The notes beneath the pieces were generated by a model. That model ran no database searches, had not been told where the DNA came from, and worked only from the letters and a program-made list of their open reading frames with translations. Both the position numbers and the translations under genes were made by a program. A stretch of 64,000 nt of DNA from Phylloscopus collybita (lineage: Eukaryota; Chordata; Aves; Passeriformes; Phylloscopidae). The DNA lies in assembly GCA_027886175.1 (NCBI GenBank), contig JAJNNQ010000075.1:4753001-4817000 (forward strand), given 5' to 3'. Below are positions 14,101 to 27,460 of the stretch, piece after piece (positions within the stretch are counted from its first letter, which is position 1; the number at the start of each line of letters is the position of its first letter).

Positions 14101-17100
14101 CTACAGAGCTGTACCAGTGAGATTAAAACACTTAAAATTGTCCTATGAGACCTCCTGAACAGCCAGAGAAGTGCAAAGTAAAACTGAGCCTGTCAAAACA
14201 GAGCAAGATGTGATGCCCCCTAGACAATTTTGTTCTTCAGCTTTTGCTGACTTTTCCCTCTGTCTGCATTGACTTTTGGCTCCAGGAGTTTGCCTGCCAC
14301 AGAGCATGCCTCATAATTTCTATTCTCCTGTAACTGCTGTTCTTCAGCGTAATTTTTGTCATGATTGGCTTTTTCCTATTTGTCCCATTTTCAGAAGGAA
14401 GAGCCAAGACCAAATCAAATATCTGAGTATTTCTGGCTTTGGAGATTGAGTGCAGAGGTTGGCACTGCTTTTCAATGATGAATGAAGAAATGGAATGAAT
14501 GTTGAACTGAGTGATTAAAGAAAGCTGCAGAGTTTCCAGCTGTGGTAGGGAATGTGTTGACAAACATATAAAATGCATTAATCATTCAGGTTGTTTCTGC
14601 TTTCTTTTGTTTAGGGATCAGATGGGGCACCAGGACCAATAGGACCAGCAGGAAACCCAGGAGACATGGTAAGCTCTAAGATCTGGGCTTGACTGCTGGC
14701 TTCACCTAGGTTTAGGTCTGTGAAGTAAAGCTGAACTGGCATCCATGCAATGTCCTCTGAAACTCCCCAAAATATTCAGCCTGCAAGCAGAACCTCCACA
14801 AATAACTATAGATTACTGTTCTAACATTTTTTTTAATCACCAAATGAAATGCCAGGTTAACCAGAGGATAGTACAGCCCATGGGACCTCTATGGAGGTTT
14901 TTGTGCCTCTTGTCTGTCTGTCCTTGCTATTAACATCTCAGCCTCCAGAACAGGGTTTCTAAGTCTGTTAGGATGCTTCATGACGTAAGGCTAATATCAG
15001 AACCCAGTTGTGGGGATTATCAAAATACAACCAGCAACCTGTTGAAGGATGTCACAGCACAGACTGCTGAGATGCTGGAGCCTGGCACTATTTCCTGGCA
15101 CCACCAAAAATACCAGTACAGGTCTAAGCTTTGAGAAGCCCATGAAGAATTTTGGCACTGCTGTTTCATTTGAAGGGTTTTCAGATGTCACTTCATGGTA
15201 GTGCATCAGAAAACCCTGGGAGAGACAGGTAGTATAATGCTAACTTGAGTTTGAAAAGTTAAAAATTAACCTTCCCTGAAGAATACTCCCTGTTGAGTTG
15301 TAAGAGTTTAAGACTGTGTAATTCCATGATGAATTTGTAGAGCAAGGTTTCCTAAGGGACAAGGTGCCTTCTGAAAAGCCATTTCAAAACCTGAAATTCA
15401 TCATAAGTAAACAGTGATGGTCCTTCTGATTGTGTAATCAGTGAGCATTCTCAGAGAGGCCAGAGACAAGATGAACAGGCTGGCTGAAATTCCATTTCAA
15501 ATGCATGATAAGGCTGTGGCACTGGGAAAGACCTGGGATGATATTGTCCAGTCCTGTGGAGTAAGGGGATTTCTTGGGACAGTCAGCAAGGCACTTCTTG
15601 TAACCACTCATTTAAAAGGCACACAATATACATCTGCTTTCTGGCAGCACACCTCATCCAGAAAGTTAAGGATGAAATATTAAATATCACTAAACTTCAG
15701 GAAAAAAACACTAGTGATTTCAGTGTTTTCTTTATTTGTAAGAACTCATAGATAATACTGATTTTTTTTTTTTTTTGGTGTGAAAAGAGAGCCATCCGTT
15801 CCAAACTTGGAATTCAAGGAAACTTTGTAGACTGTGTGGCATGGGCTAAAAGACCACCTTCTCACAGTTGTCCCATGACAGACTCTACATGTGATAAATC
15901 TTCATCTGACAGAAGCCTCTGAGGAGCTTGCCTGACCCTCGGTATTTGTTCTTTCTTTCCAGGGCAAAGATGGTCCCCCAGGTCCACAGGGCCCACCAGG
16001 GCTGCCTGGACTCCCAGTGAGTGTGATTAAGCTCCTTCTAATTCAGTACATTAAATTATTCATGCACACATAGATATGTAAAAGAAAGAGGTGACAGTTA
16101 TGAGGTGCTTTGAGAGCCACTTGTGCTCTGTAGCAGTGTCTTGCTGATGCAAAGTCCTTGTTCCAGGACAGTGTGGATGCTGTGTTGACCACTTTAAAGC
16201 AAAGTGTTAAAAACAATGTGAATTAGGAACAGTCCTTGCATGTCCTCTCACTGGAAGAAATACTCTTATACAGAGCACAGAAATCAACTTGTAACTCCAG
16301 TGTAAGGGCACAAGGATTCAGAGGCTGGGACATTGACTTTGTCTGAATTCACAGTCAAAATGATTCCTTTGCACTGACTCAGGTTCAAGTGCACCTTGGG
16401 CAAAGACTCCTCTCTTCTGGAAAATGTAACAGTACAACATTTTGGGAGTTTTTATTCTGTCATAAGGGGAGAGCCAGAGATAATACTACTGTAAAGTAGC
16501 CTACCTGAATGAAGATAATGACATTATAATGATTTATGACAGTTGGTTTTAGAATCCTGATTTAAGATTGTTGGAGTGCTCGCCTTGCTGGGAAGGGAAA
16601 TATTGCCATATTGGGAAGGGAAAGAGGTTATGCTGTTACAGGGGTGTGGCAGGGAGAGGCTTATGACTGAGCTATAGAAGTAAGGGAGGGTTTTGGAGAT
16701 TTAGGCAAACATAAGCATGTCATGATTAGCAGAGTTTTCACACTGACAAAGTCCCCACCAATCTTCCTTATCGATTCCTTTTACCCTGTTTTGCATTTCA
16801 TTTAACAGGGCATTGCTGGCAATGATGGCAAAGATGGCAAACCAGGATCTCTGGGGGAGCCGGTAATGTAATTTAAAACTGTTTTGCTCAGGCAATCAGA
16901 AGCTGCATCCAGTTGTTGTTTTTGGAGCTGCCTGTCTGTGGACTCCTTAGGGGCAACAGGGAGCCTGGTTGCACATCTGTTTTTAACACCAGAAGGACTG
17001 TGCTGTCTTGAGCGATTTATAGGCATGACACACGAGCAATCTTAAAAAGAAACTGGGTTCTTTTACTTTTACAACTACCATAAATACACTAAAACTTAGT

Positions 17101-20100
17101 GACTCCACTTTTACAGCTGTCTTAAACACTGCAGAGAAAGAAGGTTGTCTTGTAACATTAAACCTAGTGATCCATCCTTTTGATAGAAGTTTATGGGGCA
17201 TAAAAAGTTTAGAGGAGGAGTCTTTAAAGAAGCTTTTTTCTGGATTGCTCTGAGACAGTTCTGTTGCCCAGAATTAGAGGGTTTATATTTGATTTTCTCT
17301 ACTTAGTCTGTACTTGCATTTGGTAAGGGAAAAAAGCTGAGCCACAAAGTAGTCAGCTAAAAGGCAATGTTAGTAAATTTGGCAGTGAATGTTATTTCTT
17401 GCAACTGTGTGTATTACATGAAGAATGTGCTTAAAGTATCAGGCATTGCCAGCCTCGTTCTATGACTTGTCAGATGGGATTTAGTGGTCCTGGGAACAGC
17501 CAAGTCCCCAGGCATTAGGACAACTGCTAAGTAGAGGAGTGCTTGTCACAGCAGCTGCAGATAGTTTGTGTTTGCACCAAACCATTTCTATGTACAGATG
17601 CTGATTTTGCATGTGCTGATTAGGTATTGGTGCAGCTCTGACATTGCCAACATGTACCAGTCCAGAGCTGTAAAATGCCTCAGGACCTCAGAGCGCAGGT
17701 GGCAGTGCAGGTGTGTTTGGAAATGTTTGTCACTGCTGTTCTCCTTGCAAACTCAGACTCTGCTGGACAAACCCTGGGCACTCAGAGTTCTCAGTGATGT
17801 TATGTCTAAGGGAGAGGAGTGGGAAATTTTCAACAGCAGTGAGAGGGACTTGGGGCTCTCTCTAACATGAGCATTATTGTTTCCCACAGGGAAAGCCTGG
17901 AGAACAAGGGCTCCCAGGCCGGGAAGGTGCCCGAGGATTGCCGGTGGGTGCTGCTCTGGAGGGTCTCACCCACTCAACCCCCTGTACTGTAGTCAGGGAG
18001 CATTTCTTGGGCTAATGAGGTTCTTTACTGATGCAAACATATAACCAGTCGTGGCAATGTGACTAAATAAAATACGTAAATAAGCAACGAAATAGAACAC
18101 AGACATTTCTGAATCCTTCATACGTGGAGAAGAGTAAATCCCTTGTCTAGAAATTAAAACACGTAACCTCATGACACTCCTCCACAGGAAGTCACAGCTG
18201 TAGCCCTTGTGTTCTGTTACACGTCCTCTGAAAGAGTGGGGACAGTAAAGTTTAGGGTTAAATAATATATTGGCTGGACACACCAGGGTTACACAGGTAG
18301 AGTTCATACCCACATGATCTCCAAGGGTCCAGCCCTGTTCAGAGTGCTGGCTTAATAATAATAATTAGCGGTACTGCATGATACGTGTGTCTTGAAACTC
18401 AAAAAGGTTTAATAAAATAATGCAAAATAATACAAAATTACAAACAAAGATCAAAGCTGAGCACAGTGTAAGGACAGATCCTACACCTGCTACAACACCC
18501 TGAAAATGCCACGAGGCCCTTTGTTCTGTCACCTTTTCTACCTAATGGTCGAGGATGGATCTATTGGTGAACTGCCAATAGGAAGAGGTACAGGTTTTAA
18601 CAGACAGTAACAAAGGCCAACAGGTGCTTTTCTCCTGGCACTGAGCCAATTACAAAGAGAGAAACACAGAACTTTCTGGCTAAACTTCCAAAAATGTCCA
18701 AAGGCAAACTGAAACCCTTTCCTTATACAGAACTACCCACTCGGGAGTGGGGGGTGCATTGCTACATACACAGACCACAGCCTTGGTTTTACAGCTTAAG
18801 GAGCTATGGAAAGCTTTTCCTGTGATGTGGCCCTGCTTAATTACTCCCTGGGACACAGCTGCTCCATGCTGACCTGTCCCTAGTAACTTTTGGCAAAACT
18901 GAAAGGGTTATTAAATAAACATTCAAGCTAGAGTTTTCTTAGTTTTTCCTGCATAAGGGTGATGGATAATTACTGATTTCATTCCCTTGTGTAGGGTTTC
19001 AAAGGACAGAGAGGAGATACAGGTCCCCCAGGTCCCCGGGTAAGTAACAGGTACCTCATGCACAATCCTTTGGAGAAAGACTGAGGGAATTGAAGTTGCC
19101 CATTCTGAGGCAGAAGGTAAAAATGATGACAGTGTTTCATGTGGGTTTTCAACTATGCTTCCGTGGGCCACATCCATGGCACAAAAATGGCAGCAGCTGT
19201 CTTCATTCCCTCTGCTGAACTTCTGATTCTGGGGAAGGTGGGGCAGCTGGTAGAACTTAATCCTTTGATGCTCCCTTTGAGATAGTCCTTTGTGAAGAAG
19301 TCTCAAGGATGCCTCCATACCACATCCTTCTGGTAAACATGCTGGCAGAGTGAGGGACCCTACTGCACTTGTTGGACAAGAACTAGCTCTATTCCACAAA
19401 TGCTGAAGTAGTGCAAAACAAGTTCTAGTTCAAAACTTACTGAAAATGAATAGAAATGTCCCTTTGAGTTAGTTGCCCCTTATGGGTCGTAAAACCCAAA
19501 CCTCAAGTCTTGCATGAAAAGTTGTTCTCCACTCTGTTTGGAGCTCCTTGGTGTAAAAGGGGGAATACAAAACTGAATGTTCTTCCACCTAATTCTGCCT
19601 TTTTTACAAGAAAAATTCTCTGCTTGCAGAAGCTTATGTGAAAAATCCAGTGCTGGAGATCCTCATCTTTTGCTCATTATGATAGCTTCTGTATCATGAA
19701 TGTCTTGGTGGTTTTCAGTGCCTTCAGTAGCAGTAGCAAATAATTTGCTGGAAAGCAGAGCACTGCCTTGTGTATCACTTACAGGATTTTTTTCTGAGTT
19801 ATTTTTATAATCTGCATGTCATGTAAGAGGAACAAGGCTCTTGCTGGTTTTAAAAAAAAATTCACTGAGCTCAGTCACACATTGCAGAAACCCCATACTG
19901 CTTACAGTGGTGAAACTGGTCCAAATTTGACCTTGAGCTGATCTCTCTTCCCTTTTTGCTGAATTGCAGGGGGAGCCAGGTGTGACGGGTCCTGCTGGTC
20001 GTGAGGGGCCACCAGGGAAGGATGTAAGTGCACCATTTTGAGCAGAAATGAATCTCTTTCTCCCTGACAAATGAAAATTTTAATTCACAGTGACCCTGAC

Positions 20101-22188
20101 CTGAAACAGCTGCAGAAACTTCAATAAAGGGTGAATTACTGCAGGGAATGATTTGTGCGAAGATCATTAGGGGAAACAAAGAGTTAGAGGGCCTTTGTCA
20201 CTGTTCAGCTGCTGGCAATAAAATGTCAGATATATCTTTGGATAAGCAAGGAAAGCAGCACTGCGTGAAACCCAGGCTGTGCTTGGTGGCCATGGGCCTG
20301 TCTTCTGGCACCCATCTCTGAGCAGTGCTTTGCTCTGCGGGTCCCACCAGGCCAGGCTCTGTCACGCTTCCTCTGCCACAGCTGCACCTGACTGAGTGTG
20401 TCGCTCCACTGAAGTCTGTGAAATACCTATGGAATCAGTTGCTGCTGCTCAGAGGAAAGAAAGATGGTACAAACCGTTCCTCTGGCATGATTAGTGTCAA
20501 GTGCAGTCATATAACAAAGTCCTGGGAGGGCGCAGCTGACATGGGATCCTGCAGCAGCTGCCGAGCGCTGTTCCGAGCAGCTGATGTGCCACTGCCATGG
20601 GACCTGGAGAGGTGGCTTCTCATTTGCAACCCCCTGTGCCACTGGAAACTGGTGTGCTGTAAATGCTACCCTACAGAGTAAAATGTAAGGTAGACCAAAA
20701 GGAACCCCTTGGAGAAGATGGAAGCAGCTGTGAAGTCTCCCAGAAGAGAAAACAGACTTGTCAGTTCTTGAGAAATATCAGAGAATCTCTGTCCCTAAGA
20801 AATACAGCTTTAGGATAATCTGATAATAACCTGAAAGAAATGGTTTCTGCCTGTAATGAGGCTGCATTTAGTGGTAGGTGTTTAAAATTCAAAGGTTTGG
20901 TCTTCCTCATAAATAACTGAAAGGAAGCAGTGAGACTCCTTTAATCGTGTTTCCTCTAATATGAGAACAGTGTAATTTAGCAGGAGTATGTTAACATGTT
21001 TGTTCTTGTGCCTCCATGTCAGATCTTTCTCACTCACCAGAATACCTTTCTTCCTCAGGGTGATCCTGGTCCCATAGGACCCCAGGGTCCTCGAGGACTC
21101 CGAGGGCAGCCGGTGAGTTTTCTCTCCTGACAAGCCATTTCTAGAAGCCATTCCATAGTAGTTCATGAAATGGTTTGGATTGGAAAGAACATTAAAGATA
21201 ATGTAGTTCTAACCCATTGTCATGGAAAAGGATGCCACCCACTAGACCAGCTTGCTCAGACCCCCATCCAGCCCAGCCTTGAGAACTTCCAGGGCTGGGG
21301 CATTGTGTGTGGTGGGAATGTTCTGCAGTCCAGAACTCTGACTTGAAAGAAGAGAGTTTAGGAAGATTCAGCCAATGTTTGATTAAAACACCTTGCCTTT
21401 CAGAAAGACAAGTAAGAATGATATTACTAGAAACTGATGAAAACTTGTAGTAGTGCAAGGGACTGATGGTTGCTGACTCAGTGGAAAGAACAGTTCAGTG
21501 GATTCTGTCAGAACTGCAGAGTCAGTCCTGCCTCTGGGATCCTACTCACTTCTCACATGGTCTCACATTTCAAAGGCAGACAGTCACTGTGGGTGCCCAG
21601 GCTGAGTTTTGTGGGGACCTGAACTATTTTATTATAGCTTCAGTGGAGAAATAGAAATCTAGTTGACATTTCAAAAAGTGTCATTTGTGATGGCTCAGAA
21701 ATTACTTTTATTAATTTCAAAGGGTTTAAAATTCTGTCTTAGGAATTAATCCTTGTGAAATCTGAATTGAGATCTCTGTTGCTGAACCAAGGCACATCTT
21801 TAGTGTGTTGCAATAAGTGAGTTCCTTTCCTTCTTGGTACCCAGTAGGGAAACAGATTCTACAGCACAATCAGGGGGGAAAAAATGCCAACTCAGCAATG
21901 CCAGGAGGTGGAGTAGCAGGTCCCTCCAAGCTGGGGGGGCTGGAGTTTAGATTAGACTGCAGGAACATAAGGACACCTGCTGTGTCTACCTCATAATTTA
22001 TCTAATTTCTCCTGTACTGCTAGCATCACTCACTATCATGTCATGTCCCTGCACAACACTAGCAGTGAGTAAAAATATTTGAAGAGATAGAAACTGTCAT
22101 AACTCCAGGCCATACTCTTCTTTGCAGAAGAGATACTTGGGATTTTGTATGTTGGAGGGCCAAGTATCAGTTCCTCTTTTTCTTCCTC

Positions 22189-22232
<44 letters not shown>

Positions 22233-25200
22233 TGTGTTTTGTTTTGTTTTGTTTTGTTTTTTATTTTAAAATGAGTGTGAGGCATAATTTTGAATACTGA
22301 CGGTACAAGGGCTGGTCTTTATGGTCAACCCCAGTGCAGGGTAAAACACCTCTGCATGGTGAGTTAAGAAGGGTGTAAACCTTCATCTCACCAAACTTTG
22401 TAGATGATCATCTCGGCTGCTTTCTTAAGGAACAGTGAGGACCAGGTCCTTTTAAAGGATGTTCTGGCTCATTCTGAGTTGTCCGGTGTCAGGTAAGTAT
22501 CAAATGCTTCAAAGCTTTAGAACAAGTGTTTCTCTCCATTGCCCAAAAAAGGGGAAGCCTGAGATGATTAAAAAGATTCTTATCTGAACAGTGGTGACTT
22601 GGAGCAGCCAGAGGAGGTGGCTCCGTCCATCCAGAAGGATGCTGCATATGATAAGGACAAGGGTGAAGGAAAGGAGGAGAAGTGCATGTTTCATCCTCCT
22701 CAGGCCCATGGATTTGGGTCCACATCTCAGTTTTTTTTCCTGAGATCAGCCATGCAGTCAGGGATGCAGAAGCTGTGAGGTCATTTGCAAATAAGATACT
22801 TGACAGCCTGTCAGGAGAGGAGACTGAACAATGCTAAAGAAATCCCTGCTGGTGTAGGCGTAGCTGGATATTTCTAGTTTCAGCATGCATTACTTCACTA
22901 ACCTTTTTTCTTTTAACACAGGGCAAGAATGGAGTGCCTGGATCTGCAGGAGAACCTGGCCCAGCAGGTGTCCCAGTAAGTACCACAAAGGGAAACTCTT
23001 TGTAGCCAGGAGAGGTGGCTGATGAGGTGTAGGTCGAGTGGATTATGTGTAGCTGGTTACCATCCCTGAGTTTTCCATGTCTGAAGATGGGTGATGTGAA
23101 AATCACTGGCTGGCCACAACTTTGAAGGGGGTTTGGCTACATTCCTGGAATTGAGATGCTAGCTGGGTCATCACTTTTCCCAGTGAAAGCTAAGTGTTCA
23201 CAGCAAATGGAAATGATTGATTGCCTAGCATGGAAAAAAGATTGGCATACCTCATCTTTACCAGTAGATTTAATTTTTCCAAGCAGAGAGCATGCAGCCA
23301 GCAGAGAGTTGTCACAAGGAAGGAGAGGGCCTCGGGGAGTTGGCAGGCTGCCATTGAGGAATAGTGGCGGCAGAAAAATCCTCGCAGGCACTTGAGGGAA
23401 GAGCAGACAGCGGGCAGTAAACCAGGATCAGGAAGCATAATGAAACTCCCCTGAGGCCATCCTGTGGGGAAGAACAGCTTGGAAATGAAGAGTTGTAAGA
23501 AGGACAGTGAGGAGCTAGTGGTTTGGTTGGGTTTTTTGTGTTTTTTTCCTCTGTTCTGTTGCTGAAAATCATCCAGAATCCAGCAAATCTATGCAAATAT
23601 TCCCTTGTGTCCAGAAGCATCTATCACAATGCAGGGCTCTTCCCTCTCTTTCCCATGGAGACAGTACAGCTTGCTGGACTGGGAAACAAATAGGGAAACA
23701 AAGGCAGAGCAGGAGAATGTGAAAAGCTGCAGCAGGACTTTACTCTTTGTGACCCTTGCAAAGTCATAAAGTCACCCCAGCCTCACCACAGACTTGTGCC
23801 CTGATCAAGCATCTGCAGGGATGTCTCAGAGAAGCAAATGCCACCATTCTGTGTGGGGAGGTGGGAGGGGGTGGTGCAGTCTGAGAGCCTCTCTGCATCA
23901 AAAAATAAGTGCCACAGGCTTTTTGTCCTTGACATAAGCTCTTCTTACCTTCACGGGACTGCTGCCATTGCTTCTTGTCCCATGCATCCTTGCTCTTGCC
24001 TTTGCAAGCTTATTTTCTTTTTGTTACACCTATCGCTGTTACCCAATTCCTATCACTGCTTTTTTTACCTTCTGGGTCTTTATCAGGTCTCTGTGGCTTT
24101 GGGATGCCTTGTGAATTCCGAGTGGGAATTATTATTTTAATCATCATAGTGTTATCACAGTACCTATCTGATGTGACCCAGGGACTCACTGGGCAGCTTC
24201 CTGCACAAACAGCACCATGGCAGCCTTTGCTCCAGAGGATTTAAAGTCCAAAAATAACATAGGAGATTGAAAAAGGATAAAGTCAGATGGATGAGGAAGG
24301 GGAAACAATGAGACAGTGTTGGTCAGCAGAACAGACAGTCATCTCATCATTATCTTTCTCTGTCATTAAAATGAATCCTCTCCTTTTCATAAAGGTTATT
24401 ATGGGAAGTGTCTCCTTGTGCTGTACATAAATCCATTTATTTTGAAATGCACTAATTTCCTTCACAGTGTGGTGTGACAAGCCAATATTTTATATTTCTA
24501 TTTTTAAAAAAAAAGGAAGGTGAGGAAGGTTATCATGGCAATAAGGATGATTTTTTTTCCACCTTCACCATTACTGACTTGTAATCACAAGGTAAAACCT
24601 GCCAGGAGCCTTCTCCTTTTTCATTTTCTGTTTGACAGTGCCCATCACAGTTCACACTTGCTTATGCTTAAGCCCACACACAGCAACACAATCCAGCCCC
24701 TGAAGTTTCCAGGGCAAGTTGCACACCCAAAATCCATGTGCTTTGTGCCTGTCAGGCTCATTGGTGCTCACTTTGCATGAATTTTACTCTAACAGGAAAA
24801 AGTAAATGTTTAAAATGTTGTGAACTGAAAAAGTAGGGGACAAAGTTCTGAAGTAAAGGTTAAACTAAGAGTTAAAACCACATCAGAAGTGTGCATGAAG
24901 CAGTTCTGTATCATGAACTGTCAACTGCCCTGATCTGCAAGGAAAAGGGGACAGTTTGACAGAACATCACAAGAGATAAGTGAAAGACAGACATTTTATA
25001 AATTTAATGTGGAAATAAAGACAAAGAAGAAGCCCTGTAGCTGTCTGTTGGTTGAATTCTTGGATTTGAGCAGTATGACCACCTGCACTGTTTCCCTATC
25101 ATCACCCATCACAGCATTTCCATGCTCAACCCCTCCTTATAAACCATGTGACACCCCAGCAACCATGGAACACACCTCCTGCCCCTGCTGTAATTGTCCC

Positions 25201-27429
25201 TTCCTTTGAATCTTCTCCCAGAGAAGCACAGCTTATCAATAAGGCAACCACAGTGCCTGCAACCTGCTTTTCTAAAATATTTTGTTCTTCCTTGTCAGTT
25301 TTGGGAGTCCTGCTGCTAAAGTGAAATTTCCCAGTTCCAGTATATCTGTAAATGAATGCTCTGGGAAAGAGGTGTTGGGGAAAGGGCTGCTAGTGTCTGT
25401 CTCATTTCTGTCCTAAGGGTCCCAAAGGAAATAAAGGAGAAACGGGCAGCCCAGGACTCCCTGGCTTTATAGGACCCCGAGGACCACCTGTAAGTATGTC
25501 TGGGGATGGATTAGATCTTCTCTTTACCCGCTTTTAAATGTTAAGGAAGATGGGACATGGTCATCTTCAGTTAGGTAAAAAAATAATCAGGAGCAGGAGA
25601 TCTGACAAATCCAGAAGCCATATAATTTTACTTCCAAAGGAAACTGGACTGCAAAAATAGCATTTTTTCATATGGATGAGCAACCATAATCTCATGTATG
25701 GAGCTGGTACCTGCCAGTCAGCCCTGATAATGTGAGTATTAATCAGGCTGCTTTAATAGTCTTTTTAATAAAGGTATGGGGTATTTAAATTCTCAGACTA
25801 CACCCCTGCATGAACCTTGGATGAACTAAATAGGGAAATTGTGAGTGCTGATAATAATACAGGTATGTTTGATATTTGCTATTCTGAGGGAAGTTCTTTT
25901 GTTGCCAGCAACAGAGGTACATTGCAATTAAAGCATTCATATATCTCCCAAAGTGGTCTAAAATAATAAATAATAAACCTATGACAATATCATAGTGCCA
26001 GAATCCAATATCTTTGGACTTTTCAAGGTGAGTAAAAAATGTAAATTCCACTGGAAGGATAGAAAAAGTGAATGCTAAGTGTTTTTTGTTTTGTTTTGTT
26101 GGTTTTCTTTTTTTTATTTCTAGATTTGTTGTAACAAAAAAATGAGATTTAAAAGATGTTTGTGTGTTTGTAGCAGAGCTGAATCTTCCACAGGATGGTT
26201 CTTTTTTTCCTTCTCTATTTTTTAATATTATATTTTATAATTTGAAAGGGAGCTTTTGGATGAAAAGCGGAGAATGAAATATTTCTCTGGACAATTAATT
26301 TCAAGCAGCAAACATGGTGGCCATTTAAAACTGAAGTGGCCCTTAGGAAAACTTGAATGAGTTTAATGCAGCCTAATTTGGATCACACATCTCTGATTAG
26401 TTCAATTTCTCATGGATATGTGTATGGATGCTAACACAGCTGAAGATGTTATGTTTCCAGAGGAAAACCACCTACATGCATGTTATAGATATGATCATGT
26501 GTGTTGGCTGCAAACAGACAGATTACTTTTTCTACACATGATATGGGAAAGTGATCAGAATTTCAACAACTAGTTTAAAGTTCATTTTGCTTTATTTGCA
26601 GTCCAGGACTGCAGTGATATTTTTCTCATTAAAATACCAAAATGGAAACTATTGTCTAATTATCATGTTATAAACAGAGAGAAAATTATATATATATACA
26701 TATATAAAATTCTACAAGGGAGTTTATTCAAATTAAGATTATTTAATATAATTTTGAAAGAACAGGTGAGCACCTAGGATTAAAATTCCTTTATCAGCTG
26801 TCTCTGTATGTGTTTTTCTAGCTGGTGTAATACAAGATGATACTTCTACCTACAAAATTTACTTCATTTACATCTTCAGACTCTTATGGGTATAATGCTG
26901 GTGCTCCTAAAGTTAAACAAGGCCAGATAAAGTTGGTATTGTTGGTAAGAAAAAGGAACAAAATGTATTGAAGGCAGGAACACGCTTTCAGTGAAACATC
27001 TGCCCTCAGCTGGTTTGTAAGGAATTACTTCATGTTATTTATGTTTATATGGGATGTAAATTCACTAAAAATGCTTTCCAAATAGTAGGATGTGTCTATC
27101 CAGGAATGACCAATAGCACTAGGATAAGGATAAAACATGTAAACCTGCTACTATGTAGAAGAAAAGTTGTGTTGTTAACACAAAGCAAGACTTAGGGTTA
27201 TTAGGTGGAGTCTTTCTTCCAACTCCTTCAGTGCGATGCTAAATCCACTTTCTGTGTGTCTTAGGGAGAACCAGGAGAGAAAGGTCCTCCTGGGAAAGAG
27301 GTAAGTAAGATTCCCCGTTGCTTCAATATAGGGCTGGTGTCAAGGGGAAAAAATCATCAAGGGTGTTACCAGCATTCCAACAAACTGGGGTGCGTTTTTT
27401 TGGGGTTTTTTTTGTTTTGTTTTGGTTTT

Positions 27430-27460
<31 letters not shown>

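Larger units (their letters stand above)
10263..17889. other. Introns between COL2 exons, nothing else seen
   Basis: Only collagen exons (listed separately) and short A/T runs are evident, such as the 15-T run at 15762. Open frames here are short and lack homology I recognise. Confidence 0.55.

Noticed and set aside
18923..19399. 158-aa minus-strand frame
   Set aside because: Overlaps a collagen exon antisense, has no recognised domain and no splice or promoter signals.
22097..22285. 62-aa minus-strand Lys-rich frame
   Set aside because: Pure translation of the poly(T) tract.
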